From the NCBI GenBank assembly GCA_949775045.1, contig OX459110.1, forward strand, positions 11,441,741 through 11,505,740: a stretch of 64,000 nucleotides of DNA, read 5' to 3'. The DNA is from Metridium senile (lineage: Eukaryota; Cnidaria; Anthozoa; Actiniaria; Metridiidae). Positions 47,735 through 59,520 of this stretch are shown in pieces. A model generated the notes under the pieces. It did not search any database, was not told the origin of the DNA, and saw only the letters and a program-made list of their open reading frames with translations. The number at the start of each line of letters is the position of its first letter. Within the stretch, counting starts at the first letter, position 1. Made by a program: the position numbers and the translations under genes.

Positions 47735-48200
47735 TCTAAAAACGTTGAATACTGAATAGTGCATTGCAAGATCCAAGAGCATTGTGGGTCTAACCAATTT
47801 GAAATAAAAAGCAAATATACAGTGATCTCATCCCTATACATGTATATCCCTATATAGAATTCACTAAAAATAAAATAAATATAAATTACCAAAATGCATT
47901 TCGGTCTTGGAATGACCTATTCAGCGTATTATACTACTATTTCAAAAAACGTAGAATACTGAATACTGCATACTGAATAGTCCAAGACCTAAATGCATTC
48001 TGGGGCATTTAATATTGTTTAAAGTAAAGTAAATAATACTTAGTTATTATATTCTTAGTGCTTTCCCGTTCAAAACAATATACGAGCTAGTTATGGGGAG
48101 TAAATATCGCTGCATATTCTATTGATTTTAAATTAATGAGACCCACAATGCCCTTTGGTCTTGGAATGCACTATTCAGTATTCAACGTTTTTGGAAACAG
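47735..48200. mobile_element. Inverted-repeat element with an internal partial copy
   Basis: Outer arms contain AACGTTGAATACTGAATAGTG and CATTGTGGGTCT, inverted at 48145-48200. A second, inner palindrome at 47893-48005 (GCATTTCGGTCTTGGAATG and its complement) is related to the arms. It looks like one element nested in or templated from another. Confidence 0.6.
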
Positions 48201-48332
48201 CTGTATATACGTACATACAGGCTCACGTGATCACATGACTGGTTTCCACTGTAGTTGAGGTTAAAGCCAAAGTCAAGTATTGTGTAATCTCAATCCAGAC
48301 TTCATCAAGCTAGTATGCATGAACGATCAACT

Positions 48333-48545
48333 CACATATACAGAAAAATCTCCAGTAATAAGTGAAAGGATTTTCAAGTCAAAAGAACTGTGCATTGCAT
48401 TACCTTGAAGAAAACTCCAGTTTGTCAGATACACTGTCACCATACAAGGCCTTACAGAAATATTTCCAGTTATAAGTGAAAGGACTTTCAAGTCGAAAGA
48501 ACTGCGCATTGCCTTGCCTTGAAGAAAAATCCAGTTTGCCAGATA
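48333..48545. repeat. Tandem duplication of about 127 bp
   Basis: Two copies share AAGTGAAAGGA(T/C)TTTCAAGTC, AACTG(T/C)GCATTGC and CTTGAAGAAAA(C/A)TCCAGTTTG. The - strand ORF over them repeats because of the duplication. Confidence 0.75.
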
Positions 48546-49671
48546 TACAAGATTTTTAAGTCGGCAAAAACGTGATATTATATTGAGATACTGGCTTAAT
48601 TAAAGCAACAGCTCCTTGCGTCTTTCAGAGATATACCATTCAGTTCGATGAGACTATACGATACATTGTTCAAATTACAGTACAAAAACGGGTTCCATTT
48701 GATGAATGGTATAGTTTTGTAGTACATAAAAGGTAAGATTTCATATTGTATTGTCCAAGTGGTAGCGGTGATCGGCGTACCTTTTTTTAGGTTAAAATAT
48801 TTCCTGTGTGCACCTTTTAGGGTCCTTTTAGGGTTCTTCTCAAAAGTCAGTTACGTAACATGATTCCGTACCTGTAAGGGTCATTTTTACTCTGCTTTGC
48901 CGACTAAAAGTAAGTTTGGCTGGCAAAATACCGCACATAACCGTACCTTTTAGGGGTTAATTGTACGTAATTTTATTGAAAAAGAAAGATAACGAGCGAA
49001 AAGAAGAGAAAAATAAAGCAAGTTATTCTTTGTGACAGAAACTTATCGTATCAAAAACTGTTTAAAATTTCTGATATAACTTACGCTCAAGGAATTTTTT
49101 TTTATTCATTTACGGTTTTTTTTACGTTCAAGGAATTAGTAAGAAACATTTCATGATAATTTCCATCGACATTAATCCTCTAACACAAAACAGCTCTAGT
49201 ATAGTTTGTTAATTGTAGACTTGCATAGTATTAGTATTAATAGCTTAAGATTTGTAGTCGTTGTGGTAATGGTAAAAAACTATGAATTCATCCCATCAAG
49301 AATACTTCCACGCAAAAGTGTTTAGCCGGGAAAACAAAGAAATATTATTTATTTATATCAACTATTAGTGTATTACATGACTCTAATACTTAGACAGTAC
49401 TTTAAGATCAGTAATAAATAATGAGTTTTAAAAAAGCGCCAAATTAAGTGCACGATTTACGACACGAAAAGTTACAGTTTAGAATATTGAAATAAGGGTT
49501 AAAATATTAAATTGTTTTGGACGAATTGCATGTTATTATTCATGTTATTATTTTCTGAAAAGTGTACTCCTTCAAAACCTCTAAAAATCAAGCAGTGAGT
49601 TGAAATGCATTAAGTGCTCATAATAAATTGTATGCAGTTTTATCTATTCGCTCAAGGGATGTGGGTTAAAC
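48546..49671. other. No recognised gene
   Basis: AT-rich. CCAAGTGGTAGCGGTGATCG near 48756 matches intron 2 of the peptide gene (11816), so a dispersed repeat is present. Confidence 0.4.
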
Positions 49672-49870
49672 AAAAGCGTCTCCGACGAAGGACTAAAGCT
49701 CGAATCGTCAAAAAGTCAGCATTTTTTACGGTGTTACAAATTTCATTATATTACCCGTATCGTTTATATCAAACACCGACGCAGCCTATACTAGTTTACT
49801 CACTAGTTTCCACTCACTCCGGGACGCCTATACTAGCTTACTCACTAGTTTCCACTCACTCCGGGACTCA
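49672..49870 (+). repeat. Decayed hammerhead-type repeat, family F copy 4
   Basis: The core is altered (CCGACGA, GAATCGTC). The tail reaches GACGCAGCCTATACTAG, and a 48 bp piece (CTATACTAG(T/C)TTACTCACTAG, CCACTCACTCCGGGAC) is duplicated in tandem. Positions 49871-50400 hold nothing recognised. Confidence 0.6.
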
Positions 49871-50409
49871 CTGTAATACTTTGAGAGAAGTACTTTAATG
49901 ATGAATGAAATACAACACGCACTTTTACACATATAGATACAAGCCTCACGAAACCATCAATAAACTGAAGATGAATAACAGCGGCGAGATCTTAACAGAA
50001 ATTAAAGAACTTTAAAGTTTGAAGTAACAAAATATTGATGTTTTTTATTGTAGACAGCCAATACATTTTGATATTTTAAGAAAACGTTCAAAAACTAGAA
50101 TAAAAAAACATGCTACTTAGTCAAAAATTTAATTAAAAGATCTGCATGAAGAGGAATTTATTTTTGTATCCTGATTTGAAGAAAAGGGATAATAATCTGT
50201 GTGATATATCTTTTATTGAAAACTAAGGTGTTATCTTGCACGGAAACAGACGGAAATTAGTACAATAGTCTATAAATCAGGAAATGAAGGAAATGAAGTG
50301 AAGTGAATATTCAAGTTTAATAACCTTCAAAGAAATAGCTAATCTATACGAGGCAAGTGTATCAGGAAACAATCATAGTATGGCAGTCAGAGTTCAATTT
50401 AGGTTGCGG

Positions 50410-51440
50410 ACATTCCAATGGTAATGATGATAATGTCTGACATTGGTGATGATGCTCATGATTAAGAAGATGATGGTTGTGGTAGTGCGTTGATAATGAT
50501 GGTGATGGTGGTGGTGATGGTAATGATGGGGTTGGTGGTGGTGGTAGTGTGATGGTAATGATGGGTTTGGTGCTAGTGTGATGGTAATGATGGGGTTTGT
50601 GGTGGTGGTGGCAGTGGCAGTGGCAGTGCTAGTGTGATGGTAATGATGGGGTTGGTGGTGGTGGTGGTGGTGCTAGTGTGATGGTAATTAATGATGGGAT
50701 TGGTGGTGGTGCTATAGTGTGATGGTAATGATGGGTTTGGTGGTGGTGGTGCTAGTGTGATGGTAATGATGGGTTTGGTGGTGGTGGTGCTAGTGTGATG
50801 GTAATGATGGGTTTGGTGGTGGTGGTGCTAGTGTGATGGTAATGATGGGGTTGGTGGTGGTGGTGCTAGTGTGATGGTAATGATGGGGTTGGTGGTGGTG
50901 GTGGTGTGATGGTAATGATGGGTTTGGTGGTGGCAGTGCTAGTGTGATGGTAATGATGGGTTTGGTGGTGGTGGTGCTAGTGTGATGGTAATGATGGGTT
51001 TGGTGGTGGTGGTTCTAGTGTGATGGGGTTGGTGGTGGTGGTGGTGGTGGTGCTAGTGTGATGGTAATGATGGGTTTGGTGGTGGCAGTGCTAGTGTGAT
51101 GGTAATGATGGGGTTGGGGTGGTGGTGTGATGGTAATGATGGGGTTGTTGGTGGTGATGATGGTGGTGTGATGGTGGGGGTTGGGGGTGGTGGTGGTGGT
51201 AGTGTGTGTTTGGGTAATCGTCGTTGGTGGTGGTGGTGGTAATAGTATTAGTGTGGTGGTGGTAGTAATAATATTAGTGTTATGATGGTGGTGCTAGTGT
51301 GATGGTAATGATGGTCATGGTCATGATGATGGACATGATGATAAAGATGGTAGTGATTATAAAATAATGATGATGATGTTCGTTGGGAAAAGTGATGATG
51401 ATTATGATGGTGGTGGCTGTGCTGATGACGACAATAATAA
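50410..51440. repeat. GGT/GAT-rich minisatellite, unit about 39 bp
   Basis: The repeated unit contains GCTAGTGTGATGGTAATGAT, GGGTTTGGTGGTGGTGGT. More than fifteen copies of variable length are present, and the ends grade into GAT and GGT triplets. Confidence 0.9.
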
Positions 51441-52506
51441 ATACAACTATAACAAGTTTCAATTACCTTTTTTAAGAAGAAAATTTATACCAATTTAAAG
51501 TTCAATTTATGTCAATTATTCAGCCTTTTCTAGTAACCATTTCTTTCACTTAAATAAACTACCTTTTTATATGATTAAAGTATGACGTCATCAATTATTA
51601 AAATTTGTTTTAGTTTTGTTTGCCATAGATATTGAGAGACCTAGTGGCCCTATAGTGAGCCAATATAAAATCATGAAATTTCTAAGATTAAGCGCCGCTC
51701 CTAAGGCACTAAAGCCAGTAGTACTTAGTCTTATCTTTTTGATGCAATTAGGATAACTTAAATTAATAAAGATTGAGTGTATACTTGAGCATGTGGATGG
51801 ATAAAGGGCTATAAGAAACCCCCGTGGTTTGTAGTTCTCGAACAATCCATCATGATGGATTTGTGGCGATATTTTTTGTGTTTTTTTCGATGCATTTCAG
51901 AAACAATTAAAACCAATTTTTGTAGGTGTAAGTTTTTAATTTATCTTTCAGTATTCCAATGTAGGAATGTTTCAAGTGGTTTTATTTTTTTATTATTATT
52001 TTTTATTTTATAATTTTGCGGCTTTGTATGTTTGTTTGTCAGTTGTGTGTTGTTGTAATTTAATTTATTTATATTTTTCCTTTTTTTCAATTACGATTAC
52101 GATTACGATTACTTTCGTTCAATCACTCGTTTGATCATTCATTCGTTCGATCATTGTACATTCATTTGTTCTTTCGTTCGATCGATCATTAGTTCTATTA
52201 TTTGTTAGATCATTTATTCCTTTGTTCTTTCTTTCTGTCTATCATTTGTTCTACGATCCAGTTACGTCCAATCATTCCTACGTGTATTCTTTCGATCTTC
52301 CTAGTTCGATTATTCGTTCGAATATTTTTAACTGGATCATTTGTTCTTTCGTTCGGTCGATCATTCGTTCTACTAATTTTCGTCCAATCATTCCTAAGTG
52401 TATTCTTTCGATCTTACGATTATTCGTTCGAATATTTTTAATTGGATCATTTGTTCTTTCGTTTATCTGGTTTGATAAAGTTCCTACTATAAGCCGATTC
52501 TTAAGG
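51441..52506. other. AT-rich, with a TCGTTCGATCATT simple repeat at 52090-52460
   Basis: No gene supported. The TTCGTTCGATCATT-type block and a duplicated CAATCATTCCTA(C/A)GTGTATTC segment (about 52267 and 52387) lie just before the exon candidate at 52507. Confidence 0.45.
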
Positions 52507-52621
52507 TTTTATCTACCATGACAAAAGACGGAGCTACCGAAACGAAAAGCTCCAGTCTTCCGATAAGCTGTTAACTGACAAGTGGCTTAAAGACACTCAA
52601 CGTGAGCCAGACAAATCCAAA
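52507..52621 (+). CDS. Weak internal coding exon candidate, unknown protein
   Basis: Only one frame stays open, encoding a hydrophilic stretch (YHDKRRSYRNEKLQSSDKLL and more), ending AAAG before GTATAG as a possible donor. The acceptor (GATTCTTAAG) is weak. Phase at the end (1) does not fit the candidate at 53389 (needs 2), so an exon between them would be required. About 38 open codons in AT-rich DNA is suggestive only. Confidence 0.22.
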
Positions 52622-52959
52622 GGTATAGTCTACAACTTCAACTATATATGATATAAATGATAAACAAAATATTTGCCATTTATGGTAGTTTAAAAAACGA
52701 AAAATGAAAATTTTGAATTAATTTTCAAAAACGACATTTATTCAGCTTTCAAAAAATAAATACTTTTACTGGAATATTTTACAAAGCTTGCGCATAATTT
52801 GAGTTTGTGTGCATGAGTAGAGGTCCCCAACCCCTCCTGATACCTTAAACTATTTATAATGTTTGTGACGACGGTTTTTTTTTTTTTGTGACGATGTTAA
52901 CTTGTGAGGATGTCTGAGCAAACAATGCATTTAAATCCCTAAGAACTGAGTAATTATGA

Positions 52960-53350
52960 ATTCTATGCAAACTCCTTTCAGAGTGAAAACCTTATGAAAT
53001 CCCTATGATAACACCAGGATATCAGTCCTTATGAAAATCCTATGTAAGAAAATCCCATGACAGCTTCATGAAAACCCTATGAAAACACCAGGATAGTCAG
53101 TCCTTATGAAAATCCTATGTAAGAAAACCCCATGGCAGCTTCATGAAAACCCTATGACAGCTTTAATGAAAACACTGTACCTATAGAAACCCTGTGCCAA
53201 AACCCAACCCCAAAACCCTAGTAAAACGTTTTCAGTGAAAACTCTGTTAAATCCCTATGAATGCCCTATAAAAACGTCGGGATAACCATGTCAAAACCCT
53301 ATTAAAAACCCTTTAAAAACTCTTATAAAAACCTATGAAATCCCTATGAA
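52960..53350. repeat. Minisatellite with CCCTATGAAA units
   Basis: Units such as AAAACCCTATGAAAACACC, CAGTCCTTATGAAAATCC, and CATG(A/G)CAGCTTCATGAAAACC recur with variable spacing. Confidence 0.8.
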
Positions 53351-53388
53351 AACCCTATGATATCTTAAGGCTTCGTCAATTAATTTGT

Positions 53389-53591
53389 TATAGCAACAGC
53401 AGCCGTAGTGAAGCCGAGATTGTTCCATTTCTCAAGGACATATTAATTTTGTTGGACACCTTGTATGAAACTCTAGAAACTTATTATAATTCGTATAAAT
53501 CAGGTGAAAGTGTTATTGTGACAGTTGTAAGTGGTGCCGGTGGGCCTCTCATTACTTTGAGAAATACTGATGACATTATTGTTGCCTCGTG
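53389..53591 (+). CDS. Coding exon candidate, unknown protein
   Basis: After an acceptor (TTTGTTATAG) a single frame stays open for 66 codons (start NSSRSEAEIVPFLKDILILL; later VIVTVVSGAGGPLITLRNTD), ending at a good donor GCCTC|GTGAGT, or at a TGA two bases later if it is a last exon. The alternation of hydrophobic and charged residues, and GAGGPLITL, look protein-like. I do not recognise a family. No neighbouring exon with matching phase was found, so this could be a relic. Confidence 0.35.
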
Positions 53592-53785
53592 AGTTAAGCT
53601 TTGTCCAGAGGAGGGTGTTCACGGCTCGCAAAGGATCATGGGCGAGAAACGAGTTTTCGCTTCAGTTGTGTTTGAATGTTGTCGCATGCGAAGCTCAGTG
53701 AAGCTCAAATGGACGATCGCGTACTTTGAATTTTGTCTACTTGTTTATTTGTTGTTGCTATATGTTGATATCTATTATTGCTTTT

Positions 53786-54005
53786 ACTCTGACGAAGGGC
53801 TAAAGCTCAACGTCAGTAAAGTTAACATTGTTTACGGTGTTACAAATTTCATTCTATTATACCTATCGTTTCTATCAAACACCGACGCAGCATATACTAG
53901 TTTACTCGCTAGTTCCCCTTTATAATTTAAACAGTCAGTTACTGATCGTTTATATTTAAAACACCGACGCAGCCTGTACTAGTTTACTCGCTAGTTTCCA
54001 TTTAC
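53786..54005 (+). repeat. Decayed hammerhead-type repeat, family F copy 5
   Basis: CTTTTACT and AGTAAAG give a perfect stem I and the CTGACGA block is intact, but two bases are lost at the second core block (GCTCAACGTC where GCTCGAAACGTC is expected). The full tail follows, with a second partial tail copy at 53945-54005. Confidence 0.65.
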
Positions 54006-54043
54006 CATTTAATAATAATAATAATAATAATGATAATAATAAC

Positions 54044-54102
<59 letters not shown>

Positions 54103-54157
54103 TAATAATATTATTAATAGTAATAATAATAATAATAATGATGATGATGATGATGAC

Positions 54158-54205
<48 letters not shown>
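54006..54205. repeat. (AAT)n and (GAT)n microsatellites
   Basis: ATA/AAT triplets to about 54135, then GAT triplets. The polySer/polyLeu ORF is an artefact. A hairpin (TATATAGCGCTATTTCC with GCTCATAGCGCTTTACA) follows at 54215-54262. Confidence 0.92.
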
Positions 54206-54585
54206 ATGATGAAGTGCCTCATTTATATAGCGCTATTTCCTAAGCTCATAGCGCTTTACAACTCTACAGTACCATTTCCATTGCTATGGCGGATCCGCTA
54301 TTGCCACATTTTGTTTTGCAGTTCTCAGTTAAATTTACAGTAATTTCCAATTGCAGAGATTGTAGGAATGAGTCACTCATATGTATAAAACATTAATCTA
54401 TTTCCCATCACCAGAAAGTTGAACCGTCACGCCCACGAACACAAATGTAAGTGTGTCGAATACTGGCTAAGGAGATTAGTCGGTAGCTAAACTATGATTT
54501 ATTTATTTATGATATTTTAGACAAGTAACTCGTTGACCAGTCGCAGCAATTTTGTGTTATGAAATGATTGTAAACGAGATTGTGC

Positions 54586-54727
54586 CGACTGACTGACTGA
54601 CTGACTGACTGACTGACTGACTGACTGACTGACTGACTGACTGACTGACTGACTGACTGACTGACTGACTGACTGACTGACTGACTGACTGACTGACTGA
54701 CTGACTGACTGACTGACTGACTGACTA
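54586..54727. repeat. (CTGA)n microsatellite, about 35 units
   Basis: A pure tetramer run. The Ser-Gln-Ser-Val ORFs on the - strand are artefacts. Confidence 0.95.
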
Positions 54728-54849
54728 TTCTCTTGAGAGATGAATAACATTTAAAACGTTGTTCGTGTATAGGACTGACGATATTGATGGTACAATGCTT
54801 GATCTTTTTGCTGTTGCTTTTAACAACAACAAAAACAACAAAATGCTTT

Positions 54850-55740
54850 ATCAACACTACCATCACAAACAACGTCGTTGTCATCATTATCACCACTACT
54901 ACCATCACAACCACCACCACTATCGTCGTTGTCATCATCATCACCACCACTACCATCACCACCACCACCACTATCGTCGTTGTCATCATCATCACCACGA
55001 CCATCACCACCACCACCACCATCGTCGTTGTCATCATCATCGCCACCACTACCATCACCACCACCACCACTATCGTCGTTGTAATCATCATCACCACGAC
55101 CATCACAACCACCACGACCATCGTCGTTGTCATCATCATCACCACCACGACCATCACAACCACCACCACTATCGTCGTTGTCATCATCATCACCACCACT
55201 ACCATCACAACCACCACCACCACCATCGTCGCTGTCATCATCATCACCACCACGACCATCCTTATTATCATCGGTCGTTCTCACCACCAATACTATCACA
55301 AACATATTATCAAAGCCATCACCCACAACAACACACATCGTCATCATCATCATCAGTGTCATCACCACCACTACCATCACAACCACAACCACCACCACCA
55401 CCACCACCATCGTTGTTGTCATCATCATCACCACCACGACAATCCTTATTATCATCGATCGTTCTCACCACCAATACTATCACCAACATTATCATCAAAG
55501 CCATCACTAACCAGCCACACCAACACCACATCGTCATCATCATCATCATTGTCATCACCACCACTACCATCACAACCACCACCACCACCATCGTCGTTCT
55601 CACCACCAATACTATCACCAACATTATCATCAAAGCCATCACCAACCAGCCACACCTGCACCACATCGTCATCATCATCATCACTATAATCATTATCATC
55701 ATCATCGTCGTCGTCTTCTTCTTCACTGGTTACCATCATC
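54850..55740. repeat. CAC/CAT-rich minisatellite, unit about 54 bp
   Basis: Units contain CACCACTATCGTCGTTGTCA, TCATCATCACCACCACTACC. Towards the right, a longer unit with TCGTTCTCACCACCAATAC and CATTATCATCAAAGCCATC recurs three times. Poly-His, poly-Val and poly-Asp ORFs on both strands are products of the repeat. Confidence 0.9.
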
Positions 55741-55788
55741 ATCAAATTAGCAAAAGCCAATCAGAAGCATTTCTGTCGCATCGCCAAC

Positions 55789-55972
55789 AGTTCCAAGATG
55801 GCGCCGCTCGGGAGAGTTGTTTTCCGTGTTAACCCTTGATAAATACATCCTTAAAATAACTTGACATTAAAAAGTTATAAGTTACTTGGACAATAAAAGG
55901 GATAAAAAAGAATAAAACAAAACTCAAATGTCTAAAAGTAACTTGTCTCGAGGCGCCATTTTGGAACAATCC
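55789..55972. mobile_element. Inverted pair of AAGATGGCGCC boxes
   Basis: TTCCAAGATGGCGCC on the left and GGCGCCATTTTGGAA on the right flank about 150 AT-rich bases. It could be the ends of a short element or a bidirectional YY1-like promoter; no gene follows on either side. Confidence 0.4.
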
Positions 55973-56344
55973 TTTGCGCGCTTCGAAGCGAGATCACCTT
56001 GAGCTTTAAATATTTTAGTCTTGATAACTATAATTTCTCTCGTTATTATTGTATTGCACTTTCGTTCATCCAAAGATGCATTAGTAGTCCGCCCCCTCAA
56101 GAAGAAAGATTGCCTTATGTCATTTCCATTCTTGCCATGTTGTCAGAAATCCCACAAGAGCTTTGAGGGGGCATTGACGTGCTCTCAAGACCCTCTTTAT
56201 TGAGTCATTTCTAAACAAAGAAAACGCTAAGGTTTAAGGGCTAGCTAAATGAGAACTATTTTCAACCACAATTTCCCGCTACGTGCTCTATTTCATGTAT
56301 TTCGTTAGTGATTTAAATAATTATTTAAGCTATTATGTGCACAT

Positions 56345-56561
56345 AGTCATCAATGGAAACTAGCGAGTAAACTAGTATAGGCTGCGTAGGTGTTTGATAT
56401 AAACGATAGGTAATAAAATGAAATTTGTAACACCGTAAAAAACGTAAACTTAACTTTACTTAAATGGAAACTAGCGAGTAAACTAGTATAGGCTGCGTCA
56501 GTGTTTGATATAAACGATAGGTAAAGTTTACTGATGTTTCGAACTTTAGCCCTTGTCTTAC
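56345..56561 (-). repeat. Decayed hammerhead-type repeat, family F copy 6, with duplicated tail
   Basis: On the - strand the GGGCTAAAG(T)TCGAAAC block lies at about 56550-56530, followed by two tandem tail copies (GGAAACTAGCGAGTAAACTAG on the + strand at 56355 and 56464). Confidence 0.6.
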
Positions 56562-56665
56562 AAGATAACAAAATGGGAAAGTATTTACATTGTAAGAACT
56601 AGAAATAAATTTGCAACTCAATAATGTGGCGACTCACTGTTAGAGCAGATTTCGTTTGACTATAT

Positions 56666-58799
56666 ATGAAAAGCTCACAGCACGAACACTGGTCAAGGCA
56701 AAGCAAGGCCAGACACGCTAAAAAAATCTAGAAAACATCACGGTCGTGTCAAGGCACAGACACTGCACTGGGCTTTTCACGCTCATACGGAATCTGCCCA
56801 ATTCTTGTTGTTCTTGTTGTCTCTATTATATTATTGTATTGTTCTTGTTATTAAGGCGGCTTCTCTCTAAAAAAAAATGCGAATAATCAGACATTTGAGA
56901 TAACAATAATAATGTTGCGCATTTTAACATGTTAAATATGATTAAATGCGCATATGAGACCATCGCATTTTAATGTTGATAGTGATGACAATGATATGAC
57001 AACGATTATGATGATGATGATCAATGGCTGACTGGTAATAATGATTGTAAAATAAGCAGTTTAGTTCACTATGTTAAATTAACGAGTGAAACAAACACAC
57101 ATGTAGACACAAGATGTTTGTTTAACTGTTGGGTGTGTTTACTTAATGAATTATTATATTTCATTTACAGGGCCATAAGCAACGCCATTAAACACCAGGA
57201 TACCTTTTACTGAAACCAAATGTAAGTACAAAACTAAATTAAAATACAAAAAATCCATATTTTCTTAGATGAATTTGAATTTTTTACTTCAAATTTCCCA
57301 TAATTTGTCTGTTATGTTGATGCGTTGTCATGGGGACATCGCATGTGATAGGGGAATGCAGGTTATATTTCTTTGGCCGCCCGTCAAATTTTGAACATTC
57401 AACTCGACAAGTCCAACGAAAAGCAAACATCCACAACGTTAGTGAGTATGTCTTTCTTTTTGGTGGTTTATAAGTCAGCGCATTTACTGCAACTGCTCTC
57501 CGACTAGCTTTAACTACAAACTGTTAAGTATGCAGTTAACCATAATAGCCTGCACATTATGACTTTTGAAACTAATTTCGGTGCAGAATAATCTAGTTTA
57601 ACCGTAATGATTTATCGTAAATTTTCAATCGTGAATTGTTCTTCCAAAAACATCGATGCAGCACTCGCTAGTTTTATTGTTAATACATCCATACATATGT
57701 ACATAAACTTTATTTGAATTCGAATTGCAGATTAGCTTTACACTAGTATCTTCGAATGTGAAAGAAACGTTAATGTAGTTAAAATATCGATCGTAAATCT
57801 CACTTTGATTGCTTTCTTAGAAAGGTTTCTGGTTTAATCGCCAGCTAACAATTTTTTTCGATTGTTTTTTTTTTAGAAGTAGCGATGTTGTCAAAACTAA
57901 TGCAAACACCAGTTATCGCACATTTTTCCAATTGTTTTTGTTATGCATATCGACGCAGATCACACTAGTGTACATCGTTTATAACTGCAAATGTTTCTCA
58001 GAAAAATCGAATCTCTTTTAATCACAAGTTTAAACGCTACTTATCGTCAACTTTGTTTCTTAGAAACATCGACGCAGCTCACATTAGTTTACAACGTTTA
58101 TAACTGCTTCTTCTATAAGTGTTTCTCAGAAAAATCGACTCTAGTTTAACCACAAGTTTAACCGCTACTTATCGTCACCCTTGTTTCTTAGAAACATCGA
58201 CGCAGCTCACACTAGTGTACATCGTTTATAACTGCAAATGTTTCTCAGAAAAATCGAATCACTTTTAATCACAAGTTTAAACGCTACTTAACGTCAACTT
58301 TGTTTCTTAGAAACATCGACGCAGCTCACATTAGTTTACAACGTTTATAACTGCTTCTTCTATAAGTGTTTCTCAGAAAAATCGACTCTAGTTTAACCAC
58401 AAGTTTAACCACTACTTATCGTCACCCTTGTTTCTTAGAAACATCGACGCAGCTCACACTAGTTTACAACGTTTATAACTGCAAATAATTTCTCAGAAAA
58501 TTTCTCTAGTTTAACCACAAGTTTACACGGTGCATTTTTGCTCCAATCAGTTATTTTCTCAGAAACAACACATCAGTATTTCAATCGTTTCGTAAACACA
58601 TCGACATCAATCGACTCCACAAGATTCATCACAAGTTTACTGCGCATTTTTGCTCCAATTCTTTTCTCAAAAACATTAGAGATAGTTCCAGTGGACGCGG
58701 TTCACCCTATCTTGACACGACCGTGATGTTTTCTAGATTTTTTTTAGTGCGCCTGGCCTTGCTTTGCCTTGACCAGTGTTCGTGCTGTGAGCTTTTCAT
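56666..58799. mobile_element. 2.1 kb element with 88 bp inverted ends
   Basis: The left arm (56666-56753: ATGAAAAGCTCACAGCACG, GGTCAAGGCAAAGCAAGG, AACATCACGGTCGTG) returns inverted at 58711-58799 with few changes. Inside are a GAT-rich stretch, an exon-like block (acceptor TTTCATTTACAG before 57170, donor AAAT|GTAAGTAC near 57222, no long ORF) and the tandem array at 57950-58530. No transposase frame was seen, so it would be non-autonomous, or two inverted short elements flanking unrelated DNA. Confidence 0.5.
57950..58530. repeat. Tandem array, unit about 120-130 bp
   Basis: Each unit has TTCTTAGAAACATCGACGCAG, CTCACACTAGTTTACAACG or a variant, GTTTATAACTGC, and TTTCTCAGAAAAATCGA. Units alternate in length, giving a higher-order period near 245 bp. 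The GACGCAGC...ACTAGTTTAC order recalls the tail of repeat family F. Confidence 0.75.
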
Positions 58800-58978
58800 T
58801 TTTTTCCTTATTATAATTTAAAAGAGGGAAAATTTAATCGATATTGACCTGCGTCGATTTTTTAAGAAAACAATTTGAGTAAAAATGGTGCATTTTTACT
58901 CAAATTGTTTTCTTAAAAAATCGACGCAGGTCAATATCGATTAAATTTTCCCTCTTTTGAATTATATACCAAGGAAAA
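58800..58978. repeat. Near-perfect palindrome, arms about 80 bp
   Basis: The core arms (GGGAAAATTTAATCGATATT, GACCTGCGTCGATTTTTTAA, GAAAACAATTTGAGTAAAAA) match their complement without visible mismatch around a GTG centre near 58890. The outer parts diverge a little. It directly abuts the right arm of the 2.1 kb element. A transcript would form a long hairpin. Confidence 0.85.
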
Positions 58979-59017
58979 CTGTGTAAAACACTTAATAAGG
59001 AAAATATAGGATTAAAA

Positions 59018-59070
59018 AAGTCGGACTATGTTTCGGTGTCATCATGCATGCTGAGGCCCTCGTCAGATTT
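59018..59070 (-). ncRNA. Hammerhead-like motif with two-pair stem III
   Basis: On the - strand: CTGACGA (59066-59060), a long stem-II region GGGCCTCAGC...ACACC, GAAA (59034-59031), then CATAGTC, which can form a two-pair stem III with an ATA loop before cleavage at GTC. The core bases are intact but stem I pairing is weak, so activity is doubtful. Confidence 0.45.
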
Positions 59071-59204
59071 AGATATTCAAAGTTGTGTGTATGATTATGA
59101 TCGTCGCGGAGAAATAAGCAATTTATGCAATTGCAATTATAGAAGCCCGAAAAAAAAAAATTCGGGACTTCAACTTCAAAGTTAAACCTGACTTTTGACT
59201 TTAG

Positions 59205-59520
59205 AATCAATGGAAACTTGCACGGAGTGTATAAACTAGTATAGTCTGCGTCGGTGTTTGATATAAACGATAGGTAATATAGTGAAATTTTGTAACACCG
59301 TAAAAAATAGAAATAGAAACTAGCGAGTAAACTAGTATAGGCTGCGTTGGTGTTTGATATAAACGATAGGTAATATAGTGAAATTTTGTAACACCGTAAA
59401 AAATAGAAATAGAAACTAGCGAGTAAACTAGTATAGGCTGCGTCGGTGTTTGATATAAACGATAGGTATTATAATGAAATTTGTAACACCAAAAAATGTT
59501 GACTTAACTTTATGACATTA
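59205..59520 (-). repeat. Three tandem family F tails, period about 96 bp
   Basis: + strand GAAACTAGCGAGTAAACTAG, TAGGCTGCGTCGGTGTTTGA, AAACGATAGGTAAT and TTTGTAACACCGTAAAAAAT recur starting near 59211, 59316 and 59412. The hammerhead part is absent. This shows the tail can amplify in tandem. Confidence 0.75.

Noticed and set aside
54507..55832. Large ORFs over the CAC/CAT array and the CTGA run
   Set aside because: Poly-Val/Thr, poly-His and Ser-Gln-Ser-Val products are artefacts of simple repeats on both strands.
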